Assembly: GCA_021904315.1 (NCBI GenBank)
Contig: CM038920.1
Coordinates: 10,726,001 to 10,790,000 of the forward strand
DNA length: 64,000 nt
Direction of reading: 5' to 3'
Origin: Sphagnum magellanicum
Taxonomy: Eukaryota > Streptophyta > Sphagnopsida > Sphagnales > Sphagnaceae
The translations under genes and the position numbers were made by a program. Below, in pieces: positions 1 to 13,900 of this stretch; position 1 is the first letter of the stretch; each line of letters begins with the position of its first letter. The notes beneath the pieces were generated by a model. The model had not been told where the DNA came from. It saw only the letters and a list, made by a program, of their open reading frames with translations, and made no database searches.

Positions 1-660
1 ATAATCACCAATAACCATTAATAGTCATTAATAAAATACCACTAATAGTCATTAATAAAATAACCATCAATAGCCATTAATAGAATAGCCATCAATAACC
101 AATAATATAATAACCACTAATAACCATTAATAGCCACAAATAGCCCTAATAAAAGAACAACCAATAACTATATATTATAATTGCTTAGGATTGTCAAAAA
201 TAATTTAGGATGAAATAATCTATAATAAACAGAAGTACCTTAAGGTTAAATAGCCTATAATAACCTAAAATTTGTCAATAATAACATAAGGTGAAATAAC
301 CTTCAATAGCTAAAAATAACCAATAATAGCTTCACATAATTGAAAATAACCTAAGACGAAATAATTTAGAATAACCAAAAATAACTTATAATATTTGCAA
401 GTAGCTTGAAGTGAAATAATTTATAATAACCAAAAATAACATAAAATAAGTAAAAAAATTTACAATAGTTGAAAATAGCTTAAGTGAAATAAATTAAAAT
501 ATCCAAAAATAACTTAAAATGACCAAAAATAGCTTAAGGTGAAATAGACAAAAACAACAAAAAGTAATTGAGAGTGGCCATAAATAACCATAAATAATGT
601 AGGGTGAAATAATTTAAATTAATGAAAAATAGTCATATAATAAATGAAAGTAACTTAACA
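1..660. repeat. Degenerate AT-rich minisatellite
   Basis: The stretch is built from imperfect copies of short words such as AATAACCATTAATAG and AACTTAAGGTGAAATAA. The first 150 bases use the CCATTAATAG form, the rest a longer unit mixing AAAAATAACC and GGTGAAATAA. Copies are too diverged to give a firm period. No open frame of note. Confidence 0.7.
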
Positions 661-1104
661 TAGCTATTATTATTATATTAGCAAAAACATTATCCATTTA
701 TTAAACATTTTGTTTTTCAAAAGAATGGTCATTGCAATGTTATTGAATAATGATATTCAATTTTATTTTTTGTTCAAATGATTTTACAGTTTCAAAAGGA
801 AATAAATGTAATTATGTACATTACTGAAATTTTATAAAAAAAAACTTGAATCATTTCATTTGATCAAAATCTTAATAAGATATGAATTTTCAAAGTTTAT
901 ATTTTTATAATGTTTAAAATGAAGTATTTGATAAATAGAATGTAATGTCACATATTATCATAATAAATGAGATGATTTGATAGTAGGGGTGTTTGCCTTT
1001 ATTTTAAAGGTTAATGGATCAAACCTCATAAGTGGTGTTGTGTGTGGTCAACACTGGTAAGTGGATTAAATATTCTCCTATTTAGTTCCCTAGAATATGT
1101 GTTT
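661..1104. other. AT-rich DNA, nothing recognised
   Basis: No coding or repeat signal seen on either strand. It separates the degenerate minisatellite from the tandem duplication that follows. Confidence 0.6.
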
Positions 1105-1798
1105 AGGTTGATTACATGGCCTATCTACATAGGTTAGGTTTTTAACCTAACCTAGGTAGTGACACGTGTCAATAAAGCATAGGCCAAAAATCAGGAAATT
1201 ATGATGATATTATATCTTAAATATTTTTATTTTAATTGATTTCCATGTTGGCTAGTTAATTAACTAACAAGTGAATGGCTTAGTAAATTAATATTTCACT
1301 TAAAAATAACATTGTTTCACTGGGTATTAATGAAACAATTCATTGCCCATAGCAATTGGCCCCCATTCACTGAAGGGTTAATCAATTTCATTAGGTAAAA
1401 ATGTTTAAAATTTAATGAAACCTAAAGTGGACTAAGACGCATTTTGGTGTAGTCTAAGTTGATTACATGGCTTATGTACCTAGGCTAGGTTTTTAACCTA
1501 ACATAGGTAGTGACACGTGTCAATAATTCATAGGTTAAAAAATCATGAAATTATCAGTAATATTAAATATTAAATAATTTGAATTTAATTGATTTCCATG
1601 ATGCTTAGTTAATTAACTAACAAGTGAGGTGGCTTGGTAAATTTGTATTTCATTAAGTACTAATGGATCAATTCATTGTTTATAACAATTTGTCCCCGTT
1701 CATTAAGGGGTTAACCAGTTTCACCATTGTAAAAATGTCCAAATTCAATTAAAATTTAATGAAACCCAAAATGAACTAAGATGCATTTCAGTGTAGTG
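1105..1798. repeat. Tandem duplication, unit about 350 bp
   Basis: Two diverged copies in direct orientation, about 1105-1453 and 1456-1798. Both hold the order GATTACATGG, GTTTTTAACCTAAC, GTGACACGTGTCAATAA, TTGATTTCCATG, TTAGTTAATTAACTAACAAG and a final ACTAAGA(C/T)GCATTT. Offsets between matching words are 344-351 bases. Each copy has a small palindrome around TTAGGTTTTTAACCTAA and an ACACGTGT (G-box-like) core. Non-coding. Confidence 0.85.
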
Positions 1799-2560
1799 AA
1801 TTCAGTGGCAAAATCAAAAAACACAATTTGAAATATCTACTAAATTTTATGTCATTGAATTTTGTAGAATATCAACAAAAAAATTTACAATACTTACAAT
1901 TATTGTATCTCATAACTCATTGGTGGACCATTGAATAAAAAAACTTGGGGGCATTAAGTAATTGAAAATAATTATTTATTAGAAAATAAAACCATTTGGT
2001 GGCCACCAATGGGTATCATAATCCTAGTTTGAAAACATACTAAAACATATACATTGAACATTTAAACTTGAATAGGAAGAAGTTTTCTTATTATGAAATA
2101 TGAATTTCACCCTCTAGAACCAACAACCAAAGTAAACCTCAAATGCACGAAAAACAATTATTATCAATTTATTGATTTCATACAAATACATTGAATATCA
2201 AAAACTATTTTGCCATCCATATAGGAATTTGGAATATGAGCTACTAAAACTAAAATTCCACTTTATAAGCAACCAAAAATTGAAGAATTGTCTAACTTTT
2301 AAAACCAATAATTAAATATGTAACTACATCTTTTACCTCTTTAAATAAAAATCATGGTTGGGAGCATGATTTTCTACTAGTTAGAATTGCAAATGCCTTC
2401 GCATAGTCTATAAATAAATGTGAAATTCCATTACAAACATAAATGAATAATTGAAATTTCCCCAAACTACAAACTTCAAATTGACAAAATATAAAATAAA
2501 ACAAATAATTAAACTAACGTGAAATTAAAAACATGGAAAACAAAACTAAAACAAGGAAGG
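1799..2560. other. AT-rich DNA, nothing recognised
   Basis: No feature seen apart from generally low GC. The following 197-codon open frame on the - strand ends at its right side. Confidence 0.55.
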
Positions 2561-2562
2561 GT

Positions 2563-3156
2563 TTAGGATTTATTTAAGATGTCACCTAAAAGAAGTTGCG
2601 TTATTGTCAAATCCCCCTTCAAACTTCCCTCTTTGCTTGAACCAAAAATAAAATGGATATTGAAAATTGAATGATGGCTTCGAAAATTACATGATAAATT
2701 GTGAAATGGACGTAAACGATCTTTGCAAAAGGCAAACCTTTTAATGTCGACCATAATCGAAATGTAAGGTCTAACCATTGTACCTTTTTTTAAATAACTC
2801 ATGTCCTTTAAATGGCGCAAGGAAAAGTCCACTCTAATTTGGATTTCAAAGGGTTTTGCTAGGCTCATCATCAATGAATAATGTTTGATCATGTCCCCAT
2901 AAAGCAGACCTCTACATGCAAAGTGAACTTGATCCAAGTCCTTCAAATAGTAATAGATTGAAAGTGTGAGCTGACCCATTGTTGTAATGCATTGTTCATG
3001 TCCCCAAGCAAACACAAATTGATCGATGAGAATTTTGGGCATCAACAAAGGTAGAATTTCAAGGACATCTTCTAACAACATACACAACCAAATAACAATG
3101 TAAAAATGTTCAAATGCTCGCAAAGAGAAATCTTGTACTCCAACACAAATTTCCAA
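2563..3156 (-). CDS. Unrecognised 197-codon open frame
   Basis: This is an uninterrupted - strand frame in DNA where frames of this size are rare. The predicted protein starts MEICVGVQDF and is rich in aromatic and hydrophobic residues in its first third (around residues 15-45). Its second half has scattered Lys/Arg/His. No family motif was recognised and there is no clear splice context or promoter. It could be a remnant of a mobile-element or host protein, or a chance frame. Listed because of its length only. Confidence 0.2.
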   Translation of the reverse strand: MEICVGVQDFSLRAFEHFYIVIWLCMLLEDVLEILPLLMPKILIDQFVFAWGHEQCITTMGQLTLSIYYYLKDLDQVHFACRGLLYGDMIKHYSLMMSLAKPFEIQIRVDFSLRHLKDMSYLKKGTMVRPYISIMVDIKRFAFCKDRLRPFHNLSCNFRSHHSIFNIHFIFGSSKEGSLKGDLTITQLLLGDILNKS

Positions 3157-6041
3157 CTTGGATACGTTTAAATTTTTCCCAATATTTTGTTGATCCTATT
3201 GAAGAAAAGCACACTTTGGAAAGTAACAAAGGACACCATTGACACTAAAAATGAGGAACTTTTTAGTTGTGCCAAATCAAGGTCAAAAAGACCAAATCCA
3301 CCTCTTTGGATTAAAAAGAGAAACATGATGCACCTACCAAAAAGAAGAAAGGTTAGAACAAAAAGAAATTCAAGAATGAGTAAAAGCCTCCATCCTTGTC
3401 GTAAGAGATGTTAATCCAAGAATGAATTTAATATAAAAAATATGGAAGGATAATTTTGATTGGGAATTTGGTAATAACATGGACTAAAAACACACCTATC
3501 ACGACCTAGCAACCATTAAGTAAATGAAAGAGAACACCAGGCAGTCTCCAAATGGTCCTAGGAATCAAAGTTCAACCCAAAGGCCACCAAGCCAAAACCA
3601 AATGCTTTAAAAACAAATAGTACAAACAACATTCAAACAATATAATTTTTATTTTATTTTATTTTTTCAAAAGGAAAATTATGAAATATTCAAAAAAGCA
3701 AAATTTGAGGATGAACAATTAATTTCAATTCCATAATATTTACAAATTTGGGTGAATAGGTACGATTGCATTTCATGAACAACATTTTTAAAAGTCATGG
3801 ATTATTGGATTAATACATTTAATCCTACCAAAAAGATTGTGTTCAACAAAAATGGGAACACCATATCTAGACGAATGAAGATTTTCCAAGTAAAGGAGAA
3901 TAAACCCCAACAAATATTGATCTTCCCCACAAATATCGTCAAAAGACTAAAAAAAATGGGATTATATGGGCCGTTAAACATGCTTTTGTATGACATATTG
4001 TTTATGAACATGTTGCTAACGTGAGTGTAAGGAAACATAGAAAAAAAAACATTAAGGTTTTTACAAAAAATTGGCTTGTTAGGTTATCTAGTAAAAAATG
4101 CAGATGTTGCATGCAAAATGTCTAATCAAACACTCTAGAAACACGTATGGAGATTTATGTTTTGCGCCACATTTGATCCAAATAATTATAAATATTGTGA
4201 TGTTAGGCTACTGACCAAATGTAGATGTGGGATTATGCAAGACATTTCTCCAAGAATTCCTTCAATCCAAGATGGAAAATGATGATGCGAAATGTAACTT
4301 TTCCATACCCACCCTTATTGAAATGTGTGGCAATTAGAATTTTGTTTAAATTGAAATCGTATGAAATGGACTCACTTACGTTGTAAGCAAACAAGGCATT
4401 GGGGAGTTACCACCTGATACCAATGGAATCTCATCCAAGCCTATTTCAATGATGCTACATGAATTTGACAATTGTACATATTTCACCTCCTTAAGAAACA
4501 GCACACCAATAACCTAAAACAAAAAAAACAAAAAGTTGTTGGCAAAGTCTTAAAAATCAAAGATCACATAAATAAAAAAGTTTGGAAAATCCAAGAAAGA
4601 AATGGAAAAAGGAACAAAAGAGAAAATTTCGATTACTTATTACAAATGTTGAATGATTTCTATAGAAATAGGTGCGATAGGCCATGGCACATTTTTTGAA
4701 CAATGTCCAAAATCTAACATTGTCTTCCTTGAGACTTTTAATGGTACTAAAAAGATAGAACTCCACAAAGGTGGGAACACTAAACCTAGAATAATGAAGA
4801 AACTCTAAATACTGGATAAAAGTCTTCATGAAATAATAATCCTCTTTTGGCAAGTCCTCATAGGACTCAACAAATATGGCATTAAAAGGTGGATTTAGGT
4901 AGGTTCTGTAAGCATATCATTTACCAATAATGCATTCCAAGGTGAATTATTAAAATACTTAGGGAAAAAATTAGAAAGGTTCTTATGATAAATTGTTTTA
5001 TCACAAGTGGGATGATAAATGCAATTATAGTTTCTTTTGAAAAAAAACTATAGAAAGTGCTTGTTAATCTTGCACAAATCTCAACCAATAATCCTTTGTG
5101 GGTCAATCTCAAGACTTGTTTCTTTTGCTATTTTTCTCAAGTATGCATTCACCTTGGCAAGTGGAATAGATGTCCATATGTAGATGATAAATTGTTCAAA
5201 ACACCTCAAAAGGAATTCTTTTAGAACTAACCTTGGAACAACGTTCTTGCCTAACAAGGTGTGACCTAAACTAAGTTAAATGGCAAAGGCAGGAGGTGAT
5301 TAATTTTGAAATACTCCTTCCCAACAAGGACCCCTTTCAAATTGAAAATCATGTGCAAAAGACTTATTTTCGTGTCCTTTGCATCTACATAAAATGATTT
5401 GGAACCTCCAAAAGTATTTTTTTTCCTTTTATCTTCCTTAGTAATTTCAAGGAGAACTCTAGAAAGTTTATCACTTTTGACCCAATCGAATCCCACAAGG
5501 GGCAACTATGGCCGTAACAAGACAAATGGCTTGAAGATGGTAGGAATGCAAGTGCAAATTGAGGTGGGGAGACATAACCTCGATGCAACAAAGGCTAGAT
5601 TGGATATGGCATTGGTATCCTCCATCTCTCTTGCTTTTTCATATGCCATGTCCAACGCAATTCAGTCTTGTCCAATTGTCCAAATAATTGAACAACAACC
5701 CTTTGAATTCCACCAAGGCCAAAATAAGACTCATGCTTGCCCCAATCATTTGAGTCTTCAAATGTATCCTCACCCAAATCATTGGACACATAACCTCTAT
5801 CAAATGGACCTTCGTTTACAAATAGAAAGTAGAAAGGGTGAAAATGTACCCAAACAAAAATAATTCCCAACAAGGCAATTGAAAAGTAAAAGCAATTTTT
5901 TAAAAATGGAAAGGAGGGAATTAGAAACCAAATAATGGACATTAAAAAATTAAAAAATTAATTATTGCAGGTACAATAAAAGTTTCAATTTTAAAATCAA
6001 ACACCATTATATTTTTCCAATTTTTCAACCACATGACTATT
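3157..6041. other. Unassigned AT-rich DNA with short broken frames
   Basis: Several short frames exist on both strands (for example + 3797-4024, - 4557-4853, + 5399-5863 and - 5595-5942), many overlapping each other on opposite strands. Two + strand stretches near 3836-3880 and 4757-4800 share a word pattern (ACAAA..TGGGAACAC...CTAGA..AATGAAGA), which suggests diverged copies of one ancestral sequence. Nothing was recognised as a known protein; most likely decayed repeat DNA. Confidence 0.4.
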
Positions 6042-6955
6042 TGCCAAGCACCCTCAAACTCCTAGAAAGGCTCAAATGTGAATCCCAAAATGAAAACAAT
6101 GGAAGAAAAAGGAGTTGGGGCATGTTTCTAACTCTCAACACTTTTGGGGTAAGAAGGTGTGTTGGGGCTCCAAGATGGGGACTAAGAAAAGTGATAAACA
6201 AATTAATTATTCATAATGATCTGCATAATCCAAACAACAAGTTGGTTAATGTATAGTTGGAACATTTTTGGTGCACAAACACCACGGGCATACACAAATT
6301 CACAAAATTTATCACAGCCTAGATTTTGGGGAAGCCACCACCTTCCCTCTTATAATATTCTTTGTGATTTGCCATAGGGGCTACACCTAAATGTCATTTT
6401 TCCTAGGACTCCCAAATTAAGAATATCAAAAATTTCAAAATTGAGACTCTTGTCACTTTGGACGTTTATAATTTTTTGTGCAGACTTCCAATTGAATTGA
6501 GGTCTAAAGCAAAGTTATAGCCCTCATCGACAAGTTTCCAACAACATGTAGCACATTTCCTACATGCATTTAACTCAAGGTGATTCCTAACTTTTAATGA
6601 TCGGGAGTCAAATTGACACTTTGATTCTTGACCCTTTTTTCGGCCATAACTTGTGTTGTAAGTATTCAAATGGATAATGCAACCCCATTTTAGACATTTA
6701 AGCCTTAAGAAATTTTCAATGTATAAAAAAGTTTTCAATCCAATGAGTTTTAACCCTTCGAAACACTTTCTGAAAATTTGGGAGTCCATGGGAACTCTAA
6801 TTCCCAAAATGGGAATCCACTTAGGAGTGTGTGGGTTCATTCCCTCACACTCTTTTGCATTCTTGGGAGTGTGAATGTACTCTCGAGTTGCACTTTTGGT
6901 TTGCGCTTTTCCATGCCTTTACCTTGGTCACAATCCCAAGATTAAGGTTGTGATA
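6042..6955 (+). repeat. Solo LTR, family 1, copy A (decayed)
   Basis: Aligns along its length with the copies at 16204-17186 and 60623-61440. Shared blocks, in order: ACTCCT near the left end, GGGGAAGCCACCACCTTCCC, a TATA-like stretch, a GTGATTTGCC block, TCTAAAGCAAAGTT, TTTCCAAC, TTTTAATGATCGGGAGTCAA, GGCCATAACTTG and a terminal GGTTGTGATA where copy B has GGTTGCGACA. The final CA is changed to TA and no target duplication could be matched. It is the most diverged of the three copies, with much C-to-T change. The choice of left end (TGCCAAGC) is approximate. Orientation is given relative to copy B. Confidence 0.8.
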
Positions 6956-9900
6956 ATCTAACAACCATTAAATAGACTTATCTAGCAGCCACAAGATCAT
7001 AATATAAGGCGCCCACCAAATAGGTCAATTTGGTGGCCACCAGATCACCACCACCAGATACAAAACTTTGATAATTACCAAATCACATGATGCATCTAAT
7101 GGCCACCATGTTGACATATTTAGTGGCCACCAAATGCAAAATATTTAGCGACTAATAGACAAAATAATAATAATCTAATGGCCATTAGATGAAATTTACA
7201 TTTTAAAGTAAAATTGAAAGAAGAATTGTATCTAAATGTATTCATAATTGAAAAGATTGTACAATGTTTGATGAGGAGAACAATTAATCGTAATTTAATG
7301 TAACTTTAATTGGGCTCAAGTCTTCCAAAAGATTTGTTTGTTCATCTCCTTACCAATGTCATCATCGTCAATATCCTTGACATCACCTTTCCTCCCAATA
7401 GTGGGGTTCTACAATGATTCTGCAAAGTAAATACCAAGTTGTGCTAATACGTCACTAAAACATTACTCTTTGTCTACCATTTTCCTATTTCCAACCACAT
7501 GAGATGGAAAACTCCTCAGGATTGACAAATTATCGTTATTCCTTCTCATGTTAACCTCCCTAATAACAACCCCACAAGCATTTCTCTTTCCCCTTTTCTT
7601 CCTTTTGCAATTTTTCTTTTACATTTGGCCTTAATTATTCGGGTTCTCTAGGTGGGGGTTGAACACAAATTGCAAGGGGCATGGCATTGGATTTGTAAAA
7701 AATTCATAAAAAAAAACCTATGAACACAAAAGTATAGCAATAAAGAAAAGAGAGGGATAGAACTTTCCCCTCTTGCAACACATAAATAACAAGAAAATTA
7801 TCTTCAAAACAAAGTGCCCACAAGAAGAAAATTTGCACAAAACAAATTATCGATACATTCACTTGATAGAATTAAACTCCAAGAGCACTCAACACAAAAG
7901 ACAAGGTAAAAAAAAAGTACATGGGTACAATAGAAACATTATATGAAAATGAGAAAAAAGTAAAAATTATTTTATTCCCTATTATTTCATTGTTTTTGTG
8001 TGTTTGGTGTGTGCCATTTTTCTTTTAAAACTTTGTTAACAAGTTCAAAGTGCATTATGTCACTAAAAGTGTTTTGCACTTTAAACTTGGGCTACCATCA
8101 CTTGCATGTATTTGCCATTTTTTTGCCCTTTCAAATCATTGTTATTCATGATTCACTCTCATTACTCCTTGCCCCATTTATTTGCTATAGTTATCATGGA
8201 ATTTTCAACTCCAGACATGTTTGTTAGCATGGAATTGAACCTAATGGCCTTTGTGTTGGTGCTAGGCATTTAACAAGGTGTAACAATTCAATATCATTAT
8301 GAATATATTAAAATAGGAGGCTCCATCTAAAGCTTCATCTTACATTAACACAATGATCTTATAGTGTAAAAAAGGTTGTTGCAAAACTTGAAGAAATAGG
8401 CAAAGCTTTGGAAGCCTCACCAAAGGACTTTTCACACTTGGAGCTTCTTTGAGGTGAACAATAACCAAGCTGTTGATTTGCGGTAAAGTCAAATGATGAA
8501 ATGCATTATTTATCATAGTGAGACAATTAGCCTTAAAATTCTGGCCTTGTGCACAAGATGCTACACACATCGCATTGATCACAAGGTTAATGGCATATTA
8601 GCCATGAAAAAACATGTGAAACAAGATCATGTTGTTTTACTTAAAAGGTATGTAAAAGAGGTACATGCTCATCCTCAAAATCTTCTTAATTGAGAACCAA
8701 TTTATAAATGGCCAAATGTGAAACCCTAAACCCCAAGTGCCACCTCTAGATCAATATTTTCCTCTTCAAATCCATCTTTGAAAAACCATGAAAGATAAAA
8801 GGGGTTCTTAGAGGACATCACATTGTTTGTGATCAAAGGTTTTTTGCCACTAAGGATTATTAAGTCTATTTAGTTCCACGTATTGGTTCTTTGGTTTTAC
8901 CCATGGGTGAGCTTCCCATGTAAAGGTTTTCATTGAATTTTTTCTTGCATTGGTGAACAAGAGCTTAGTAGAACATATGTAGCTTACATTGGTTGAATGC
9001 TTTTCAACCACATGCATATTTGATCTTTGGATGTCAAAAGGCACCCATGATGTTTTTGTTACAATTGTCAATTTTCTCTTTAGCAATTGGGAGCCAAAAC
9101 ACATCACTATTGGGTAACTACTTGAGGCTTATGACACAAGTGGTGCTAAAACAAATTGACCACCTTTATCAAATGATTTTTGTTAACCAAAAGTAGCCCT
9201 CTAATTCAAGGGTTGGGTGTTTTAAACCTTTTGACCTTGCGAATGCATGTGAGACATAATCAACATGGATGGAAAACTTCATGGAAAATTTGAAGCTGAG
9301 GTTGAATAGGAACGTTTTTGGATTTTTGTGATTTTTTATTTCCCTTTTTGATGTTCCTTAGGGTAAACTTTGATGTTCCTTGTTCCTCAGTCCACCAATA
9401 TGAACATAGATCTATTTTTTTAAAATGTTGATCAGTTTTTAATTTTGATGTGGATCATTGAAGTTTTTATTTTTACTACATTGTATTTTGGATTCTTGAT
9501 TTTAAGTGTAAATGCCTTGGTTGAATGAAAATGCATTTGGGCTATCTTTGTTAAATTTGTTGCCATGGTTGATTTTCAAACAAATATGTAATTTTAGTGC
9601 CTTGTTGAAACTTAAAACTAAAAATGTTGTGTTGTTTTTTTTAATTTCAAAACAACTTTTCATATAATCGACAAGTTTTATCATAAAAATTTGATCAAGA
9701 GAACTATGTTCTTTGACCTTCAAACCCCTAAAATCAGCTGTTCTTACAAATTTTAATTTTTAAGGAATCAAAATTGGTTAGTTTTTTGAAATTGTATTTT
9801 TGGTAAAAACTAAAATTAGCCAATTATTCAATTTCTTAAAAATTAGCTACCTTGAGTTGGTCGACATTGTTTGTAACGTTTTCAATTTTGAAGGTTTATA

Positions 9901-10900
9901 TGTTTCATCAACTTTTGATGCTTGTAGTAAATTACTTCATCTTGTTGACACTAGGGCAAAAAAATTCAATGAGTTTTGTGAGCCCCAATACCTTCATGGT
10001 ATGCATAGTTGTTGGTTTGTATTAATATTATGTGGGTATAATGTTTTTGATATATCTTAAGATAAAGGTATATACAAATTTTCAATTTATTTACCCAATG
10101 TGTAAAGGTATATTATGAATTTTTTTTCATAAGGGTAGGGTTTGGGTAAACAAATTTTATAATTTTGGGTAGATGTGTAGGGTTTAGGTACCCCTTATTG
10201 TATACCCGTAGTTAGGGTTTTAAAAAAATCTTATTTAATAAAAAATGGGAATTGTTTTTCACATTTTGAAATTTATTTAGACAATTTTCATAGGCCTAAA
10301 TCTAATGGGACAATGCACGCATGTGATATCAAATTTTAATAATAAAATTACATAAAAATATTTCAATTTTTAATTCCTAAACATACATAAAATGAGAGGC
10401 CATTAAAATAAATTGGAAAACATGCCACTTACTCTACTAAACATAAATGAAAATTTGATAGTGATATAATCATATCAACAAGCTTAAGATAGTGATCTAA
10501 TTGGTTTTCAAACTCCTTTTCAATCTTACCTAAAAAATCTATTTCAACATGTTGCTAAAGTCATCAAGAGACACTCTTTCTCAATATTACACACCTTGCA
10601 CAATGATCACACATAACAATGGTGACAATTTTAGAACTTAGGGGAGACTTGCCCTAACAAGATTTACCCGGGTTTGAAAACATACTTGACTTTAGGTATG
10701 CATATTTTTTTGAATGTATCCATAATTATGCTACAGATATATTTTTTCAATTTATATACCCTTGAATATGCATTTGATTAGAGTATATTGATTTTTTAAA
10801 AACAGATAATACAAATAATATACCCTGCCTATACCCAGCGGGTATAACCAGGTAAACGGTATACCTGTGCACAACACTGGTTTTTACACCTATATTTCTG
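6956..10900. other. Unassigned AT-rich intergenic DNA
   Basis: About 6990-7200 carries irregular repeats of a TGGCCACCA-containing word. The rest shows only short overlapping frames with no recognisable product. Around 10060-10880 the words GGGTAT and TATACCC recur, and the stretch ends in a motif (ACAACACTGG near 10870) resembling a hAT-type terminus, but no matching left end was found. Confidence 0.4.
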
Positions 10901-13900
10901 TACTATCTGCAAGGTACTAGGATTCATAATTACCTTTCACACTATCATGCAGATATCTTATTTGCCTCCTCTCTCCTGACATAATAGATAGCAGATTAGC
11001 AGCAAGCGTTGGTACCAGATTACATTTTTCATGAATCTTAGGGCTTCTCCACCCACAGCAGTAAATAACATGGAAACCATATTTTGGATGAAGTTCAGCA
11101 ATCAAATAGTGTGAAACCCAATTGAGGCCTGTAAATGTGTGTATGGTACAGTGCCCTCCAAGAGGGTTAGCAAAAATGAAGTGACTTATTTCTATTGGCC
11201 AACCATAATGATTGACTCAGGTGGTGAGATTTACATAGTCTCTCACTAAGTGGTAGTACGATTACCACTTCCATATGTGGTAGTACGAAGGCTGGTTCAG
11301 CAGAATCTTACAGAATTATGGAAGCTCAAATATTTCACCATGCAAAACTATAATCTTTGCAAAATCCTCTGAAAGACACCAAAATCCTTCAAGATCTGGT
11401 AACTCTGTGACTAATCTCAAGTTTCAACACAAGCCAAAATTTCATCTTTCAAAAATCCTCATATAAAAATAGACCTAACACCTAGGGGCCAAAATCTGTT
11501 AAGCCACTATAGTGGGGGTGAAGATACTCCCACATGTCATGTTTTTGTGCAGATCATCTTGCAAATGCACTCTAATAAGAGGCTAGTGAGCAGTTTTGAG
11601 TGGGAAAATCTCTGCATGAAGTACTGAGAAGTATGACCCTTCTCGAGAAAGAAAGCACAAGAAATTGCAATGGGGCCGAATATGATTGTTATGACAAAAG
11701 GGAAAGAATGTTTTGTGTTGTGTAGAGAAATTAAGATATGCCTGTGGCTTAGGAGGTGGCTCCAACTTAGTATATGCCTTTTGCAATTCTTTTGCAGTTT
11801 TGAAGCTTCCATAAAAACACAAAAGGCTTCAAGGTCTTTCTTTCATGATACAATCTGCAATTGTACCGCATTCCAAAACCAGGAATGGCTATGTGTACAA
11901 TTGCACCATCTTTCTGTGCACCTTCTTTGGTCTCCACGTAATTCTGGTTGCAACTCTGATTGCAGTGCGTACATGATGTAGTAGTACAAGGAGCACACAT
12001 GGAGCAGGCATAAAGATTCTGATCATGATACTCAGCTGCAAGAAGATGGAGAACATTTGGCATGTTTTTCTGTGTTTTGGCACTGAAATGTTTCACATTA
12101 TGGAATGGACAATGAGTTGAAGAATCATGGACTGTGGCTGCAAGCTGTCCAACTTCTGATGATGCACTTTCTGTTTTCTACTTCAATGGCTATTGTGTGG
12201 GTCAGTCATGGAATCTTGCTCTTCAAGGGAATTTAGGTCTTAGTATTTTGTATTGATATGTTTGAAATTTGCTTCTTGCTTGAACTCAGATCATAACATT
12301 GTGGATGGGGATCATGAATATAAAGTGAAAGAAAAATAAGAGGGTGAGGAAAAGGAAAGTGAGGATAAGGATACAGGAATTTTTGAGGCATGGTCTGGGA
12401 AGCTGGGAGGATGATTATCAACTCCAATGGTGATGAATAGGCTGAAGAGCCAAACAAAAAGGGACCCATTGCTGCTGGAAGTACCACACTTGTTTTCTAG
12501 GTAGCATTGAAGCAAGCTGTTGTTGTGTATAGGAGAAGGGCCTATCTTGAGAAACTTCTGGAATTTGAGGTACTTGTCCCAAGGCCGGTAGGCTGAGTGG
12601 GAAGTATCAAAAACCTTTGAGGGGGTCTCAAGATGGCACTTGCAAAATGTTCCTTTCTGGAACCTATAGAAAATAGAAGGTGCAGGGAGGGATAAAATTG
12701 TAGACTCTGAGTCCAACACGCTTTACTCTCAAACCTTACAACTCAGTGTCTATACAACTTGGACTTCTCAATTTGTCTAGACACAGTTGCAAGGTTGGTG
12801 AGTAAATTAATGGTAATGGATTCCTATGGAGTTGTAACCATAAACTTATCCAGCTTTGCAACAAAGTTATATGCCAAGCATCATTCTTGTCTGAAATTGG
12901 TGGCTGTTCTTGAATTAGATAGGGACTAGTTTTGTAGACTGCAACATTCGGTTTGCCAATATTGGAGAGATTACTGTTTCTGCCACAACAAATTCTTGCT
13001 AAAACTCATGTCTTGATTCCACTACAAGAGAATGTGGTCTTTCTAAAACAAAAACCCGTGGCTCATGACTTATATATGAATTAGACTTTGTGGCTCCATC
13101 CATTACAATGTGCACTGTGTGGTGTTTACTGTGGCATATATATCACATTAAAAAAGCAATTTGACATTAGGTCACACTGACTAGAGATTAATCAAAAGTA
13201 CAGTGAGTGCACATAGCTCTTGTAACTCCTATTAAGTTGGATCCAGAACAAAAATGGCTTGTAATTTTAGCTGTTCCACGATCCTCTCCATTACTCTCCA
13301 TAGCTTCTGAATTTTCTCCAGATAAATTCTAGTGACACACTACACAGTGGTGAGCATGGATTTAAGTCAAATGTTTCCTAATTTTTAGGAGCATGGTTCA
13401 TAATATGCTGGCCACTGAAATTGGTTGCTGCCAGGTAGTGGGTGGTGACCATCTTGATAATGCCAAATCAGTCAGGGTTTGAAGAGATCAGTTCATTAAA
13501 TACATGTTGAGGCCGACAACAAATCTTGAAAATATTTATAAAAGAACAAGCCTTAAGGCACTTGAAAATATACTTTCAAATGTCTTTTGATTTGTAAATA
13601 AGTTCATATGATATCAATTATGAAAAATGCCCAATTTATTGATAAATAAGGATAGACATTGACGTTTCTCCCACTTGAAATAACGTGTAGGGTAAAGCCC
13701 AAGGAGTTGGGATTTCCCGAAGTGAGCACCCTCCTGAGGTGGATCTGAGGGGCACTTCGAGAACTCCCTTGCTCAGAGGGCATTACTGAGCATAAAAATC
13801 AATGAATTTCCCAGCAGGTATCACTGGATAAAAATGGAAAAAATGATGGCAGGCATTTTGTTTTTTGAAACGCCCGCCTCTTGTGCACAACTTATTACAC

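Noticed and set aside
5399-5942. Overlapping 154-codon + and 115-codon - frames
   Set aside because: Each may be a shadow of the other; no motif, no splice or promoter support.
6042-6955. Target-site duplication for solo LTR copy A
   Set aside because: No 5-base match was found at any reasonable choice of ends (left CTATT, right ATCTA).
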